From NCBI RefSeq assembly GCF_003001955.1, contig NZ_PVNH01000003.1, positions 248,001 to 312,000 of the forward strand: 64,000 nucleotides of DNA. Reading direction: 5' to 3'. The DNA comes from Prauserella shujinwangii. Lineage in GTDB: Bacteria; Actinomycetota; Actinomycetes; Mycobacteriales; Pseudonocardiaceae. The notes beneath the pieces were generated by a model. It ran no database searches, was not told the origin of the DNA, and saw only the letters and a program-made list of their open reading frames with translations. Numbering within the stretch: position 1 is the first letter of the stretch; every line of letters begins with the position of its first letter. This document shows positions 44,003 to 53,034 of this stretch, piece after piece. The translations under genes and the position numbers were made by a program.

Positions 44003-45715
44003 GTGGATCGGGTGCACGTGCTGGCCCAGGCGGACCTACGGCTCGACGCGAACGCGATCGACTATTTACTGCTCGCGTTCTACTTCGTGCTGGTCCTCGG
44101 CATCGGCTACCTGGCCAGACGGCAGGTGTCGACGAGCCTCGACTTCTTCCTCTCCGGACGGTCCCTGCCCGCCTGGGTCACCGGCCTCGCCTTCATCTCG
44201 GCGAACCTGGGCGCCATCGAGGTCATGGGCATGTCGGCCAACGGCGCCCAGTACGGGATGCCGACCGCCCACTACTTCTGGATCGGCGCCGTCCCGGCCA
44301 TGCTGTTCCTCGGCATCGTGATGATGCCGTTCTACTACGGCTCCAAGGTGCGCAGCGTGCCCGAGTTCATGCTGCGCCGTTTCGGCAAACCCGCACACCT
44401 GGTCAACGGCATCAGCTTCGCCACGGCGCAGATCCTCATCGCGGGCGCGAACCTGTTCCTCCTCGCCAGCGTCGTCAACCTGCTGCTCGGCTGGCCGATC
44501 TGGTTCTCCGTGATCATCGCCGCCGTGATCGTCCTCGCGTACACCGCGCTCGGCGGCCTCTCCGCCGCGATCTACAACGAGGTACTCCAGTTCTTCGTCA
44601 TCGTCGCGGCCCTGCTGCCGCTGACGATCGTCGGGCTGTACAAGGTCGGCGGCTGGGAAGGCCTCGTCGACAAGGTGACGGGCGGCCCCGGCGGGGCCGA
44701 GCAGCTGAGCACCTGGCCCGGCAACCAGCTCACCGGCTTCGGCAGCAACTTCCTTTCCGTGCTCGGGCTCGTGTTCGGCCTCGGCTTCGTGCTCTCGTTC
44801 GGCTACTGGACCACGAACTTCGTCGAGGTCCAGCGCGCGATGGCGTCGAAGAGCATGTCGGCGGCCCGCCGGACCCCCATCATCGGCGCCTTCCCGAAGA
44901 TGTTCATCCCGTTCATTGTGATCATTCCCGGCATGATCGCGGGCGTCACGGTCACCGAGCTCATGGGCGAGAACAAGGCCGCGCTGATGGAGTCGGGCAG
45001 CGCCCCGAGCGGCGCGACGTTCAACGACGCCCTGCTGCTGCTCATGCGCGACCTGCTGCCCAACGGCATGCTCGGCATCGCGATCGCGGGCCTGCTCGCG
45101 TCCTTCATGGCGGGCATGGCCGCGAACCTCAGCTCGTTCAACACGGTGTTCACCTACGACATCTGGCAGGCCTACCTCGTGAAGGACCGGCCGGACGACT
45201 ACTACCTGCGGGTCGGCCGCGTGGTCACCGCCGCCGCCACCATCCTCGCCATCGGGACGGCGTTCATCGCCTCCACCTACAGCAACCTGATGGACTACCT
45301 GCAGCAGTTGTTCTCGTTCTTCAACGCGCCGCTGTTCGCCACGTTCATCCTCGGTATGTTCTGGAAGCGGATGACGCCGACCGCCGGCTGGACCGGCCTG
45401 GTCACCGGCACCGCCGCCGCCGTCACGGTGTTCGGGCTCACCGAGTCCGGGGTGTGGGAGCTGCCCGGCCAGGGCGGCGCGTTCGTCGGCGCGGGCGCCG
45501 CGTTCGTCGTCGACATCGTGGTGAGCGTGGCCGTCACCTACGCTACCCAGCCCAAGCCGGCCGGCCAGCTCGTCGGCCTCGTCTACTCGCTCACGCCGAA
45601 GGAGACGCTGCGGCACTCGACCACCGGCGAGGACGCCGGGTGGTACCGCAACCCGGGGCTGCTCGCCGGCATCGCACTGGCCATCACGATCGCGCTGAAC
45701 ATCATCTTCTTCTAG
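44003..45715 (+). CDS. Sodium:solute symporter (SSS family)
   Basis: 570 residues; GTG at 44003, with another GTG at 44012 also possible. About fourteen membrane helices. SSS landmarks are DFFLSGRSLPAWVTGLAFIS, the sodium-site region GMAANLSSFNTVFTYDIWQA and FNAPLFATFILGMFWKRMTP. It resembles the sugar/inositol branch (SGLT-like, with VPEFMLRRFGKPAHLVNGI), but the solute is not certain. A small membrane protein starts 12 bases later after an AGGAGGAA, so the two are co-expressed. Confidence 0.9.
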   Translation: MDRVHVLAQADLRLDANAIDYLLLAFYFVLVLGIGYLARRQVSTSLDFFLSGRSLPAWVTGLAFISANLGAIEVMGMSANGAQYGMPTAHYFWIGAVPAMLFLGIVMMPFYYGSKVRSVPEFMLRRFGKPAHLVNGISFATAQILIAGANLFLLASVVNLLLGWPIWFSVIIAAVIVLAYTALGGLSAAIYNEVLQFFVIVAALLPLTIVGLYKVGGWEGLVDKVTGGPGGAEQLSTWPGNQLTGFGSNFLSVLGLVFGLGFVLSFGYWTTNFVEVQRAMASKSMSAARRTPIIGAFPKMFIPFIVIIPGMIAGVTVTELMGENKAALMESGSAPSGATFNDALLLLMRDLLPNGMLGIAIAGLLASFMAGMAANLSSFNTVFTYDIWQAYLVKDRPDDYYLRVGRVVTAAATILAIGTAFIASTYSNLMDYLQQLFSFFNAPLFATFILGMFWKRMTPTAGWTGLVTGTAAAVTVFGLTESGVWELPGQGGAFVGAGAAFVVDIVVSVAVTYATQPKPAGQLVGLVYSLTPKETLRHSTTGEDAGWYRNPGLLAGIALAITIALNIIFF

Positions 45716-45727
45716 GAGGAACCCGCC

Positions 45728-45982
45728 ATGTCGTCCGAATCCGGAACGCACCGCGCGGGCGTGTTCGACGTCCGGACGGTGATCGCCCTGCTCATCGGTG
45801 TGTACGGGCTGGTGCTCACGGTCATGGGCATCGGCTTCACCAGCGAGGAGGACATCGCCAAGGCAGCGGGCGTGAACATCAACCTGTGGGCGGGGATCGG
45901 GATGCTCGTCTTCGCCGGGCTGTTCGTGCTGTGGGTGAAGCTGCGCCCGCTGCGGGTCCCGGACCAGCCTGAGGAGGAGTAG
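45728..45982 (+). CDS. Small two-helix membrane protein, symporter partner
   Basis: 84 residues, ATG after AGGAGGAACCCGCC. Two membrane helices (VIALLIGVYGLVLTVMGIGF and LWAGIGMLVFAGLFVLWVKL) joined by an acidic loop, with an acidic tail. Small proteins of this type follow SSS symporter genes in other bacteria and may be accessory subunits. The function is inferred from coupling only. Confidence 0.75.
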   Translation: MSSESGTHRAGVFDVRTVIALLIGVYGLVLTVMGIGFTSEEDIAKAAGVNINLWAGIGMLVFAGLFVLWVKLRPLRVPDQPEEE

Positions 45983-46003
45983 GCCACCCGCTACCGTGCA
46001 CGG

Positions 46004-46981
46004 GTGCGCACTCGCCTCCCCGCCCTGCTCGGTGCCGTGCTGCTCGGCGTCGTCGCCGGTTGCTCCGGCCCCGACCTGACGCGAGCCCACTTCCCGCGGA
46101 CCACGGTCACGGCGGCACCGGGTGACGGCGGGCAGGGCGAGGTGCCCACGGGACCGATCACCGATCCCGCCGTCTCGGCCGCCGCGCTGCGGACGGTGGA
46201 TCCGTGCGCGCTCCTCGGCGGCGACACCGCCGGCGTCCTCGGCGAGGCGGGCACGCCCGAGCCGGGGGACTGGGGCGTGTGCACGGTCGAGGTGCGCGAC
46301 GCCGGCGGCAAGCCGGTCGGGCTCCGGCTCGACCTCGGCGAGTCGCTCGTGCTGGCCGACCGGGCGACCGGGGGCATCGAAGGGCTGCCGCTGGTCGAGA
46401 ACGAGGTCGACGAGGGCAGCTGCTTCGTCACGGCGGTCACCTCCCGCGACCCGAGCCTCGGCATCACGGTGCAGGTGGACTACGAGGCCGGTGACCCGTG
46501 CGCGGCGGGCTACTCGGTGCTGCGACAGGTCCTGGCCGGGCTGCGCGGCGACCCCGGGACCTACCCGCCCGAGCCGGGCTCGCTGCTCGGGGTGGATCCG
46601 TGTGCCACCGTGACCGACGACGTGCTCGCCGAGGTGCTGCCCGGCGAGGTCCGCAAGCGACCGATGGGGCTGCACCAGTGCCGGTTCGCCGGGCACCGCC
46701 CCTCGGCGGTCGTGTGGTTCCGCACCGGTTACCCGCCGGACGCCGACGCGGGCACGCCGGTGGACCTGGGCGGCGGTGTCCGTGCCGTGCGGCAGCGGGG
46801 ACAGACCGACACGGTCGAATGCGACATCTCGTGGCAACACCGGTCGTCCGGCGAGGGACCGGAAGGCGAGAACGTGACCGCGTCCTTCACGTTCGCGAGC
46901 GAGGAGGGCAGCGTCGACGACGCCTGCGCCAGGGCTCTCGCGGTAGCCCGCGACGTCGTGCGGCGGCTCCCGTCGTCCTGA
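46004..46981 (+). CDS. Secreted lipoprotein with two DUF3558-like halves
   Basis: 325 residues, GTG start. Signal peptide RTRLPALLGAVLLGVVAGCS with the lipobox VVAGC. Two halves repeat the pattern VDPCALLGGDTAGVLGEAG and VDPCATVTDDVLAEVLPGEV, each followed by a Cys-containing strand (WGVCTVEVRD; LHQCRFAGHR), resembling DUF3558 lipoproteins of Pseudonocardiales. Internal duplication is likely. Function unknown; probably an envelope binding protein. Confidence 0.72.
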   Translation: MRTRLPALLGAVLLGVVAGCSGPDLTRAHFPRTTVTAAPGDGGQGEVPTGPITDPAVSAAALRTVDPCALLGGDTAGVLGEAGTPEPGDWGVCTVEVRDAGGKPVGLRLDLGESLVLADRATGGIEGLPLVENEVDEGSCFVTAVTSRDPSLGITVQVDYEAGDPCAAGYSVLRQVLAGLRGDPGTYPPEPGSLLGVDPCATVTDDVLAEVLPGEVRKRPMGLHQCRFAGHRPSAVVWFRTGYPPDADAGTPVDLGGGVRAVRQRGQTDTVECDISWQHRSSGEGPEGENVTASFTFASEEGSVDDACARALAVARDVVRRLPSS

Positions 46982-47073
46982 CCGGACATTGCCCCCGCTT
47001 TCTCTTGGCGAGAACGCCCCGGCGGCCACTAGGTTTGATCGTGTCCGCACGACGCCGTGGCTGGAGGTTCGCC

Positions 47074-48075
47074 GTGAAGAAGATCATCAACGATCCGGAG
47101 ACCGTCGTCACCGACTCGCTCCGGGGGCTCGCCGCCGCGCATTCCGATCTGCTCCGCGTGGAGTACGACCCGGCGGTGGTCGTGCGGGCGGACGCCCCGG
47201 TCCGGGGCAGGGTGGCCGTCATCTCCGGCGGCGGCTCGGGGCACGAACCGCTGCACGGCGGCTTCGTCGGGCAGGGCATGCTCGACGCGGCCGTGCCCGG
47301 CGCGGTGTTCACCTCCCCGACGCCGGACGCGGTGCAGGCCGCGGTCAACGCCACGACCACCGACGCGGGCGCGCTGCTCATCGTCAAGAACTACACCGGC
47401 GACGTGCTCAACTTCGAGACGGCGGGCGAGCTGGCCTCGGCCGACGGGCTGGACGTGCGCAGCGTCGTGATCGACGACGACGTCGCGGTGGCCGACTCCA
47501 CGTTCACGGCGGGCAGGCGGGGTGTGGGTGGCACCGTCCTGCTGGAGAAGATCGCCGGGGCCGCGGCAGGCCGTGGTGACCGGCTCGACGACGTCGAGGC
47601 CGTGGCGCGCAAGGTGATCGGGCAGGTTCGCTCGATCGGCGTGGCGCTCACCGCGCCGACCGTGCCGCACGTCGGCGAGCCCAGCTTCGAGCTCGGCCCG
47701 GACGAGATCGAGTTCGGGATCGGCATCCACGGTGAGCCGGGCCGCGAGCGGATCCCGGCCGAGCCTGCCGACGCGCTGGTCAGCCGGATGCTGGACGCGC
47801 TCGTCGAGGACCTGCCCTTCCACCAGGGCGACGACGTGCTGCTGTTCACCAACTCGATGGGCGGTACGCCGCTGCTCGAGCTGTACCTGGCGCACGGCAT
47901 CGCGGAGCGGCTGCTCGGCGAGCGCGGGATCAACGTCCGGCGCAGGCTCGTCGGCCCCTACATCACGAGTCTGGAGATGCAGGGCATCAGCCTCACGCTG
48001 CTGCGTCTCGACGACGAGCTGACCGACCTGTGGGACTCGCCGGTCAACACACCCGCACTGCGCTGGGGGGTCTGA
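47074..48075 (+). CDS. dhaK: Dihydroxyacetone kinase subunit K (substrate-binding)
   Basis: 333 residues from a GTG at 47074, 6 bases after CTGGAGG (VKKIINDPETVVTDSLRGLA). It binds dihydroxyacetone covalently through the histidine in EFGIGIHGEPGRER. Conserved: RGRVAVISGGGSGHEPLHGG and ALLIVKNYTGDVLNFETAGE. First gene of dhaK-dhaL-dhaM, a PEP/PTS-driven kinase that makes dihydroxyacetone phosphate for glycolysis. Confidence 0.96.
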   Translation: MKKIINDPETVVTDSLRGLAAAHSDLLRVEYDPAVVVRADAPVRGRVAVISGGGSGHEPLHGGFVGQGMLDAAVPGAVFTSPTPDAVQAAVNATTTDAGALLIVKNYTGDVLNFETAGELASADGLDVRSVVIDDDVAVADSTFTAGRRGVGGTVLLEKIAGAAAGRGDRLDDVEAVARKVIGQVRSIGVALTAPTVPHVGEPSFELGPDEIEFGIGIHGEPGRERIPAEPADALVSRMLDALVEDLPFHQGDDVLLFTNSMGGTPLLELYLAHGIAERLLGERGINVRRRLVGPYITSLEMQGISLTLLRLDDELTDLWDSPVNTPALRWGV

Positions 48076-48077
48076 GC

Positions 48078-48707
48078 ATGGGTTGCGCAGCGTCCGATGT
48101 GGCGGCGGCACTGCGGGCGGCCGCCGCGACCATCGCGGAGCATCGCGTCGAGCTGACCGATCTGGACCGTCCGATCGGCGACGCCGACCACGGCGAGAAC
48201 ATGAACCGCGGGTTCGCCGCTGTGGTGTCCAAGCTGGACGAGGGTGTTCCGGAGACGCCCGGTGCCGTGCTCAAGACCGCGGCCAGCACGCTGATCTCGA
48301 AGGTCGGCGGCGCGGCGGGCCCGCTGTACGGCACCGCGTTCCTCCGTGCGGCGACGGCGCTGGGGGACAAGTCCGAACTGGACGCGGGCGACGTGGCCGC
48401 CGCGCTGCGTGCCGGGCTGGACGGAGTGGTGGCCCGGGGCAAGGCGGTGGTGGGTGACGCGACCATGGTCGACGCGCTCAGCCCGGCGGCGGACGCCGCC
48501 GAGGCCGCGCGGGGCGACGGCATCGCGGCCCTGCTGCGCGCCGCGGCGGACGCCGCCGACGAGGGCGCGGGCTCCACGGTGCCGCTCGTCGCGCGCAAGG
48601 GCCGCGCCTCCTACCTCGGTGAGCGCAGCGTCGGGCACCTCGACCCGGGCGCCCGCTCGTCGGCGCTGCTCCTGCGGGCGCTCGCGACCGCGGCGGGTGC
48701 CGCATGA
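48078..48707 (+). CDS. dhaL: Dihydroxyacetone kinase subunit L (ADP-binding)
   Basis: 209 residues, ATG two bases after the dhaK stop. It holds ADP that is rephosphorylated by DhaM. The metal/nucleotide-binding aspartates are in LDRPIGDADHGENMNRGFAA, and GKAVVGDATMVDALSPAADA is the second conserved loop. Overlaps dhaM by four bases. Confidence 0.95.
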   Translation: MGCAASDVAAALRAAAATIAEHRVELTDLDRPIGDADHGENMNRGFAAVVSKLDEGVPETPGAVLKTAASTLISKVGGAAGPLYGTAFLRAATALGDKSELDAGDVAAALRAGLDGVVARGKAVVGDATMVDALSPAADAAEAARGDGIAALLRAAADAADEGAGSTVPLVARKGRASYLGERSVGHLDPGARSSALLLRALATAAGAA

Positions 48708-49381
48708 CCGTCGGACTGGTCGTCGTCTCCCACAGCGCGAAGCTCGCCGAGGGAGTCGTGGAACTCGCGGCGCAGATGGCGCCGGACGTCACCGTGCTGG
48801 CCGCCGGCGGGCTCGCCGACGGCGGCATCGGCACCGACTTCGACGCGGTCAGCGCCGCCGTGCAGTCGGCGAACACCGGAGCCGGTGTCGTGCTGCTCTA
48901 CGACCTCGGCAGCGCCCAGATGACCGCGGAACTCGCCGTGGAGGCACTGCCCGATCCGGGGGAGGCGGTGGTGGTCAACGCACCGCTGGTCGAGGGGGCC
49001 GTCGCGGCCGCCGTGGCGGCGCAGGGCGGTGCCGACCGGGCGGCGGTCGCGGAGGCGGCGGCCTCGGCAGGCGCGTCGCCCGCCGAGGCGGCCGAGCCGG
49101 CGCCGGCCGCCGTGGACACGCGGACCACGGAGCTGACCCTGGCCAACGACGTCGGCCTGCACGCGCGGCCCGCCGCGCTGCTCGTGCGCAGCATCGCCGG
49201 GCTGGACGCCAATGTCCGGGTGCGGCTGGGCGGCGACGAGGCGGACGGCCAGAGCGTGCTCGCCCTGATGTCGCTGGGGGCCCGCAAGGGCGACCGGATC
49301 GAGGTCAGCGCGAGCGGGGCGCAGGCGGAGGAGGCCCTGCGCCGGATCGAGGCACTCGTGGAGCGCAACTTCGACGAATGA
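48704..49381 (+). CDS. dhaM: Dihydroxyacetone kinase phosphotransfer subunit M (EIIA-HPr form)
   Basis: 225 residues. An N-terminal EIIA(man)-like domain with the phosphate-accepting His in GLVVVSHSAKLAEGVVELA, an Ala/Glu-rich linker, then an HPr domain with LANDVGLHARPAALLVRSIA (active His in GLHARP) and the SVLALMSLGARKGDRIEV segment. It lacks the enzyme I domain of the E. coli protein, so it must receive phosphate from the general PTS enzyme I. Last gene of dhaKLM; a large hairpin follows. Confidence 0.93.
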   Translation: MTVGLVVVSHSAKLAEGVVELAAQMAPDVTVLAAGGLADGGIGTDFDAVSAAVQSANTGAGVVLLYDLGSAQMTAELAVEALPDPGEAVVVNAPLVEGAVAAAVAAQGGADRAAVAEAAASAGASPAEAAEPAPAAVDTRTTELTLANDVGLHARPAALLVRSIAGLDANVRVRLGGDEADGQSVLALMSLGARKGDRIEVSASGAQAEEALRRIEALVERNFDE

Positions 49382-49394
49382 GCCCCGCCCCGGG

Positions 49395-49464
49395 CGTGTC
49401 CGCGACCTGTGCACGCGTGTCCGCGTCCTGCGACGCGGACACGCGTGCACAGAACGCGGACACG
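49395..49464. terminator. Very long hairpin after dhaM
   Basis: An outer 10-bp stem (49395-49404 with 49455-49464, CGTGTCCGCG/CGCGGACACG) and an inner perfect 21-bp stem (49407-49427 with 49432-49452), separated by two unpaired bases on each side and closed by the loop CTGC. The inner arm again contains CGTGTCCGCG, so the element is built from repeats of that word. Terminator or mobile palindrome. Confidence 0.65.
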
Positions 49465-49562
49465 GGTAGTTCCGTTCGCCTGATTCGATTCCGTACCCCG
49501 AATGGCGTGCCACCGTGGCACCATCAGGTTCCCTACTTGCGGGTAACCACTGGAGGTACGCC

Positions 49563-51341
49563 GTGGCACGTGAGTTCTCGACCGTAGGTGTCGTCGGCCT
49601 CGGCACGATGGGGGCCGGCATCGCGGAGGTGCTCGCCCGCAGCGGACTCTCCGTGGTGGGCGCCGAGGTGGACGAGGCGGCCGTGGCCAGAGGGCGCGGG
49701 CACATCGAGCACTCGACGGCGCGCGCGGTGGGCAAGGGCAAGCTCGGCGACTCCGACCGGGCGAGGCTGCTCGGCCGGATCCGCTACACCACGGCCCTGT
49801 CCGACCTCGCCGGGGCCGACCTCGTGATCGAGGCGGTGCCGGAGAGCCTGGAGCTGAAGGCCGACGTCTTCGCCCAGCTCGACAAGATCACCGGGCCGGA
49901 GACCGTGCTCGCCTCCAACACCTCGTCGCTGTCGGTCACCGAGATCGGCGTGCACACGTCCCGGCCCGGCAAGGTCGTCGGGATGCACTTCTTCAACCCG
50001 GCGCCCGTGCAGAAACTGATCGAGGTCGTGCGCACCGTGGTGACCGAACCGGACGTCGTCGACGACGTGATGGACTTCGTCGCGCGGCTCGGCAAGACAC
50101 CGGTCGTGATCGGCGACCGCGCCGGGTTCATCGCCAACGCGTTGCTGTTCGGCTACCTCAACCACGCCGTGCGCATGTACGAGCAGCGCTACGTGACCCG
50201 CGCGGACCTGGACGCGGCCATGCGGTTCGGCTGCGGTTACCCCATGGGCCCGCTCGCCCTGCTCGACCTCATCGGGCTCGACACCGCCTACCAGATCCTG
50301 GACACGATGTACCACCAGTCGCGCAACCGGCTGCACGCGCCCGCGCCACTGCTCAAGCAGATGATCACGGCGGGCCTGCTCGGCCGGAAGAGCGGCCGGG
50401 GCTTCTACACCTACGACGCCCCCGGCTCGCCGACCGTCGTCGCGGACGCGGAGTCCGCCGCGCGGTCCGTCGTGGACGGTCCGGTGCGGACGGTCGGGCG
50501 GATCGGTGTCGTGGGCACCGGGACGATGGCCACGGGGATCGCGGAGGTGTTCGCCCGCGGCGGCTACGAGGTGGTCCTGCGGGCCAGGGCCATGGACAAG
50601 GCCGAGGCGTCGATCGGCAAGGTGCGCAACTCGCTCGGCAAGTCGGTCGTGAAGGGCCGGATGTCCGAAGCGGACGCGGCGGCCACACTAGCCCGCATCC
50701 GTCCGGCCGTCGAGTTCGACGACCTCGCCGAGACGGATCTGATCGTGGAGGCGGTGGCGGAGGAGCTGTCCGTCAAGCAGGCGGTGTTCGCGGCCCTGGA
50801 CGAGGTGGCGAGGCCTGGTGCGATCCTCGCCACCACCACGTCGTCGCTGCCGGTGATCGAGTGCGCCGCCGCCACCGCGCGGCAGTCCGATGTGGTGGGT
50901 ATGCACTTCTTCAACCCGGCGCAGGTCATGAAGCTCGTCGAGGTGGTCAGCACGATCGCGACCGCGCCGGACGTCGTCGCCACCGTCCACGCCGTGTGCG
51001 AGACCGTGGGCAAGCGGCCCGTGCACTGCGGGGACCGGGCCGGGTTCATCGTCAACGCGCTGCTCTTCCCGTACCTCAACGACGCGGTGACGATGCTCGA
51101 GGCGCACTACGCCAGCGCCGACGACATCGACACCGCGATGAAGGTCGGCTGCGGGCTGCCGATGGGTCCGTTCGAGCTGCTGGACGTGGTGGGGCTCGAC
51201 GTGTCGCTCGCCATCGAGCGCACGCTCTACAACGAGTTCCGGGAGGCCGGGTTCGCCCCCGCCCCGCTCCTGGAGCACCTGGTCACCGCGGGACGCCTGG
51301 GCCGCAAGACCGGCAAGGGCTTCCGCGACTACACCGGCTGA
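49563..51341 (+). CDS. Tandem 3-hydroxyacyl-CoA dehydrogenase (two fused copies)
   Basis: 592 residues from a GTG at 49563 after CTGGAGG. Two successive copies of the ~290-residue 3-hydroxybutyryl-CoA dehydrogenase unit: VGVVGLGTMGAGIAEVLA then IGVVGTGTMATGIAEVFA; GMHFFNPAPVQKLIEVVR then GMHFFNPAQVMKLVEVVS; GDRAGFIANALLFGYLNHAV then GDRAGFIVNALLFPYLNDAV. Both keep the NAD loop and the catalytic His in HFFNP. It oxidises 3-hydroxyacyl-CoA or reduces acetoacetyl-CoA. Ends at a palindrome convergent with the FmdB gene. Confidence 0.94.
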   Translation: MAREFSTVGVVGLGTMGAGIAEVLARSGLSVVGAEVDEAAVARGRGHIEHSTARAVGKGKLGDSDRARLLGRIRYTTALSDLAGADLVIEAVPESLELKADVFAQLDKITGPETVLASNTSSLSVTEIGVHTSRPGKVVGMHFFNPAPVQKLIEVVRTVVTEPDVVDDVMDFVARLGKTPVVIGDRAGFIANALLFGYLNHAVRMYEQRYVTRADLDAAMRFGCGYPMGPLALLDLIGLDTAYQILDTMYHQSRNRLHAPAPLLKQMITAGLLGRKSGRGFYTYDAPGSPTVVADAESAARSVVDGPVRTVGRIGVVGTGTMATGIAEVFARGGYEVVLRARAMDKAEASIGKVRNSLGKSVVKGRMSEADAAATLARIRPAVEFDDLAETDLIVEAVAEELSVKQAVFAALDEVARPGAILATTTSSLPVIECAAATARQSDVVGMHFFNPAQVMKLVEVVSTIATAPDVVATVHAVCETVGKRPVHCGDRAGFIVNALLFPYLNDAVTMLEAHYASADDIDTAMKVGCGLPMGPFELLDVVGLDVSLAIERTLYNEFREAGFAPAPLLEHLVTAGRLGRKTGKGFRDYTG

Positions 51342-51353
51342 CCGCCCCGGGAC

Positions 51354-51435
51354 TTCCCCAATGTGGCTTTCGGTGCGCTCGATGCACCGAAAGCCACATT
51401 GGGGAAATCGAGCGCTACCAATGCCACATTGGGGA
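51354..51435. terminator. Palindrome between the dehydrogenase and FmdB genes, with a third half-copy
   Basis: A perfect 23-bp stem: 51354-51376 (TTCCCCAATGTGGCTTTCGG TGC) with 51384-51406, loop GCTCGAT. A further partial copy, CAATGCCACATTGGGG, follows at 51420-51435. The core resembles the repeat words at 56213-56358. Convergent junction. Confidence 0.7.
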
Positions 51436-51450
51436 GCTCGCCGCGAGCGC

Positions 51451-51657
51451 TCAGCCGCAGCCGCACGCACCTCCGCAGCAGCCGCCGCCCGTGGGCGCGG
51501 GGGCGTTCGCGGAGCCGGTGAGGGCGACCGTGGTGAGCAGCTTGACCGTGTCCGTGTGACCGTCCGGGCACGCGGCGGGCTCACCGGACTCGCTCATCGG
51601 CCTGCTCAGCTCGAAGGTCTCGGTGCACTCGCGGCACCGGTACGCGTAGGTCGGCAT
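51451..51657 (-). CDS. FmdB-family zinc-ribbon protein
   Basis: 68 residues, ATG start (MPTYAYRCRECTETFELSRP). FmdB regulatory-type zinc ribbon: Y-x-C-x-x-C then a second CP-x-x-H pair, with a Gly/Cys-rich tail (GGGCCGGACGCG). These small proteins are common in actinobacteria and of unknown function. Single gene divergent from the phosphodiesterase, 44 bases between starts. Confidence 0.92.
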   Translation of the reverse strand: MPTYAYRCRECTETFELSRPMSESGEPAACPDGHTDTVKLLTTVALTGSANAPAPTGGGCCGGACGCG

Positions 51658-51701
51658 GTCGCGATTATCGCGTGGCGGCCGGGGGGTGAGAAGCTGGCGG
51701 C

Positions 51702-52835
51702 GTGGAACCGCCGGTGATCGACCAGGACATCCCGCACCTGAGCGAGGTCACGCCGTCCGTGCTGCGCGCGCTCGGCGTGCCCGGCAGCACCGGGTCGCTC
51801 GACCTGCCCGGGGCGCGGTCGGCGTGCGTCCTGCTCGTCGACGGCCTCGGCTGGGAGCTGCTGGCCGAGTACGCCGCGGACGCGCCCGCGCTGGCCGCGC
51901 TGCGGAGCAGCCGTCTGCGCGTCGGCTACCCGGCCACCACCGCCGCCGGGCTCGCCGCCATCGGTACCGGCGTCGCCTCCGGCGAGCACGGCCTCGCCGG
52001 TTACACCTTCGAGGTGCCGGGTGTCGGCGTGGTCAACGCGCTGAGCTGGCGGGACCACGACACCGGTGCCGACCTGCGCGGCCCGCTGCCGCCGGAAGAG
52101 GCGCAGCCGCTGCCGACCACGTTCGCCCGCGCCAGGGCCGCCGGGCTGGACTCCCGCGTCGTGTCGGCGGCGCGGTTCGCCGACACCGCCCTCACTCGCG
52201 CCGTCCTGCGGGACGGCGACTACCGCGGCGTGCACGCGCTCGGCGACCTCGCCGCGGCCGTGCTCGACGCGCTGGACACCGAGCGGTGCTTCTGCTGGGG
52301 CTACCACGGCGATCTGGACCTGCTGGGCCACGTGTACGGGCCCGGTTCGCGGCCGTGGCGGATGCAGCTGCGCCAGGTCGACCGGCTCGTCGAGTCGCTC
52401 GTCGCCGGCCTGCCCCCCGGCGCGCTGCTCGCCGTCGTCGCCGACCACGGGATGATCACGCTCGACGACACCGCGGTGGACCTGGAGGAGGAGCCCGGCC
52501 TGCTCGCCGGTGTCCGTGCCTTCGGCGGCGAGGTGCGTGCCCGGCACGTCTACACCGAGCCGGGCGCGGTGGACGACGTGCTGGCCGCGTGGCGGGCGAT
52601 CCTCGGCGACCGGGCGTGGGTCGCCGGGCGCGAGCAGGCGATCGAGGAGGGCTGGTTCGGCCCTCGCGTCGCCGACCACGTGCGGCCCCGGATCGGGGAC
52701 GTCGTCGCGGCGGCCCGGGGCCGCTCCGGAATGCTGCGCGGGCTCGCCGAGCCGGTCGAGTCGTCCCTGATCGGGCAGCACGGCTCGTTCACCCCGGCCG
52801 AGCAACTCGTCCCGCTCGCCGTCGCCTACGGCTGA
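51702..52835 (+). CDS. Alkaline phosphatase superfamily protein (nucleotide pyrophosphatase/phosphodiesterase-like)
   Basis: 377 residues, GTG start. Metal-binding Asp in CVLLVDGLGWELL, catalytic Thr in VGYPATTAAGLAAIGTG, a histidine/aspartate pair in YHGDLDLLGHVYGPGS and the late AVVADHGMITLDD. These are the PF01663-type phosphodiesterase motifs. No signal peptide is visible, so it is probably cytoplasmic. Substrate unknown. Confidence 0.88.
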   Translation: MEPPVIDQDIPHLSEVTPSVLRALGVPGSTGSLDLPGARSACVLLVDGLGWELLAEYAADAPALAALRSSRLRVGYPATTAAGLAAIGTGVASGEHGLAGYTFEVPGVGVVNALSWRDHDTGADLRGPLPPEEAQPLPTTFARARAAGLDSRVVSAARFADTALTRAVLRDGDYRGVHALGDLAAAVLDALDTERCFCWGYHGDLDLLGHVYGPGSRPWRMQLRQVDRLVESLVAGLPPGALLAVVADHGMITLDDTAVDLEEEPGLLAGVRAFGGEVRARHVYTEPGAVDDVLAAWRAILGDRAWVAGREQAIEEGWFGPRVADHVRPRIGDVVAAARGRSGMLRGLAEPVESSLIGQHGSFTPAEQLVPLAVAYG

Positions 52836-53034
52836 CGGCCGGGCTCCGGGCGCGGTACGGCGGCGGGCCGGGCCGCCGCCGTACCGCGGGCGAACGCAGG
52901 CGGGCCAGGGCAGTCGTCGCCGGAACGGGAGGAGCTGTGGCCGCGTGCGGCGCTGCCGCTGCTCGCCGCGTCCGCCGGGAGATCGGTGTGCCGCCCGGTG
53001 AATACCCCACCGCATAGGTCGTTACCGTGGGGCC

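Noticed and set aside
44066-47050. A 994-codon minus-strand frame opposite the symporter and lipoprotein genes
   Set aside because: Shadow frame, His/Arg/Glu-rich; the plus strand has coherent membrane and lipoprotein sequences.
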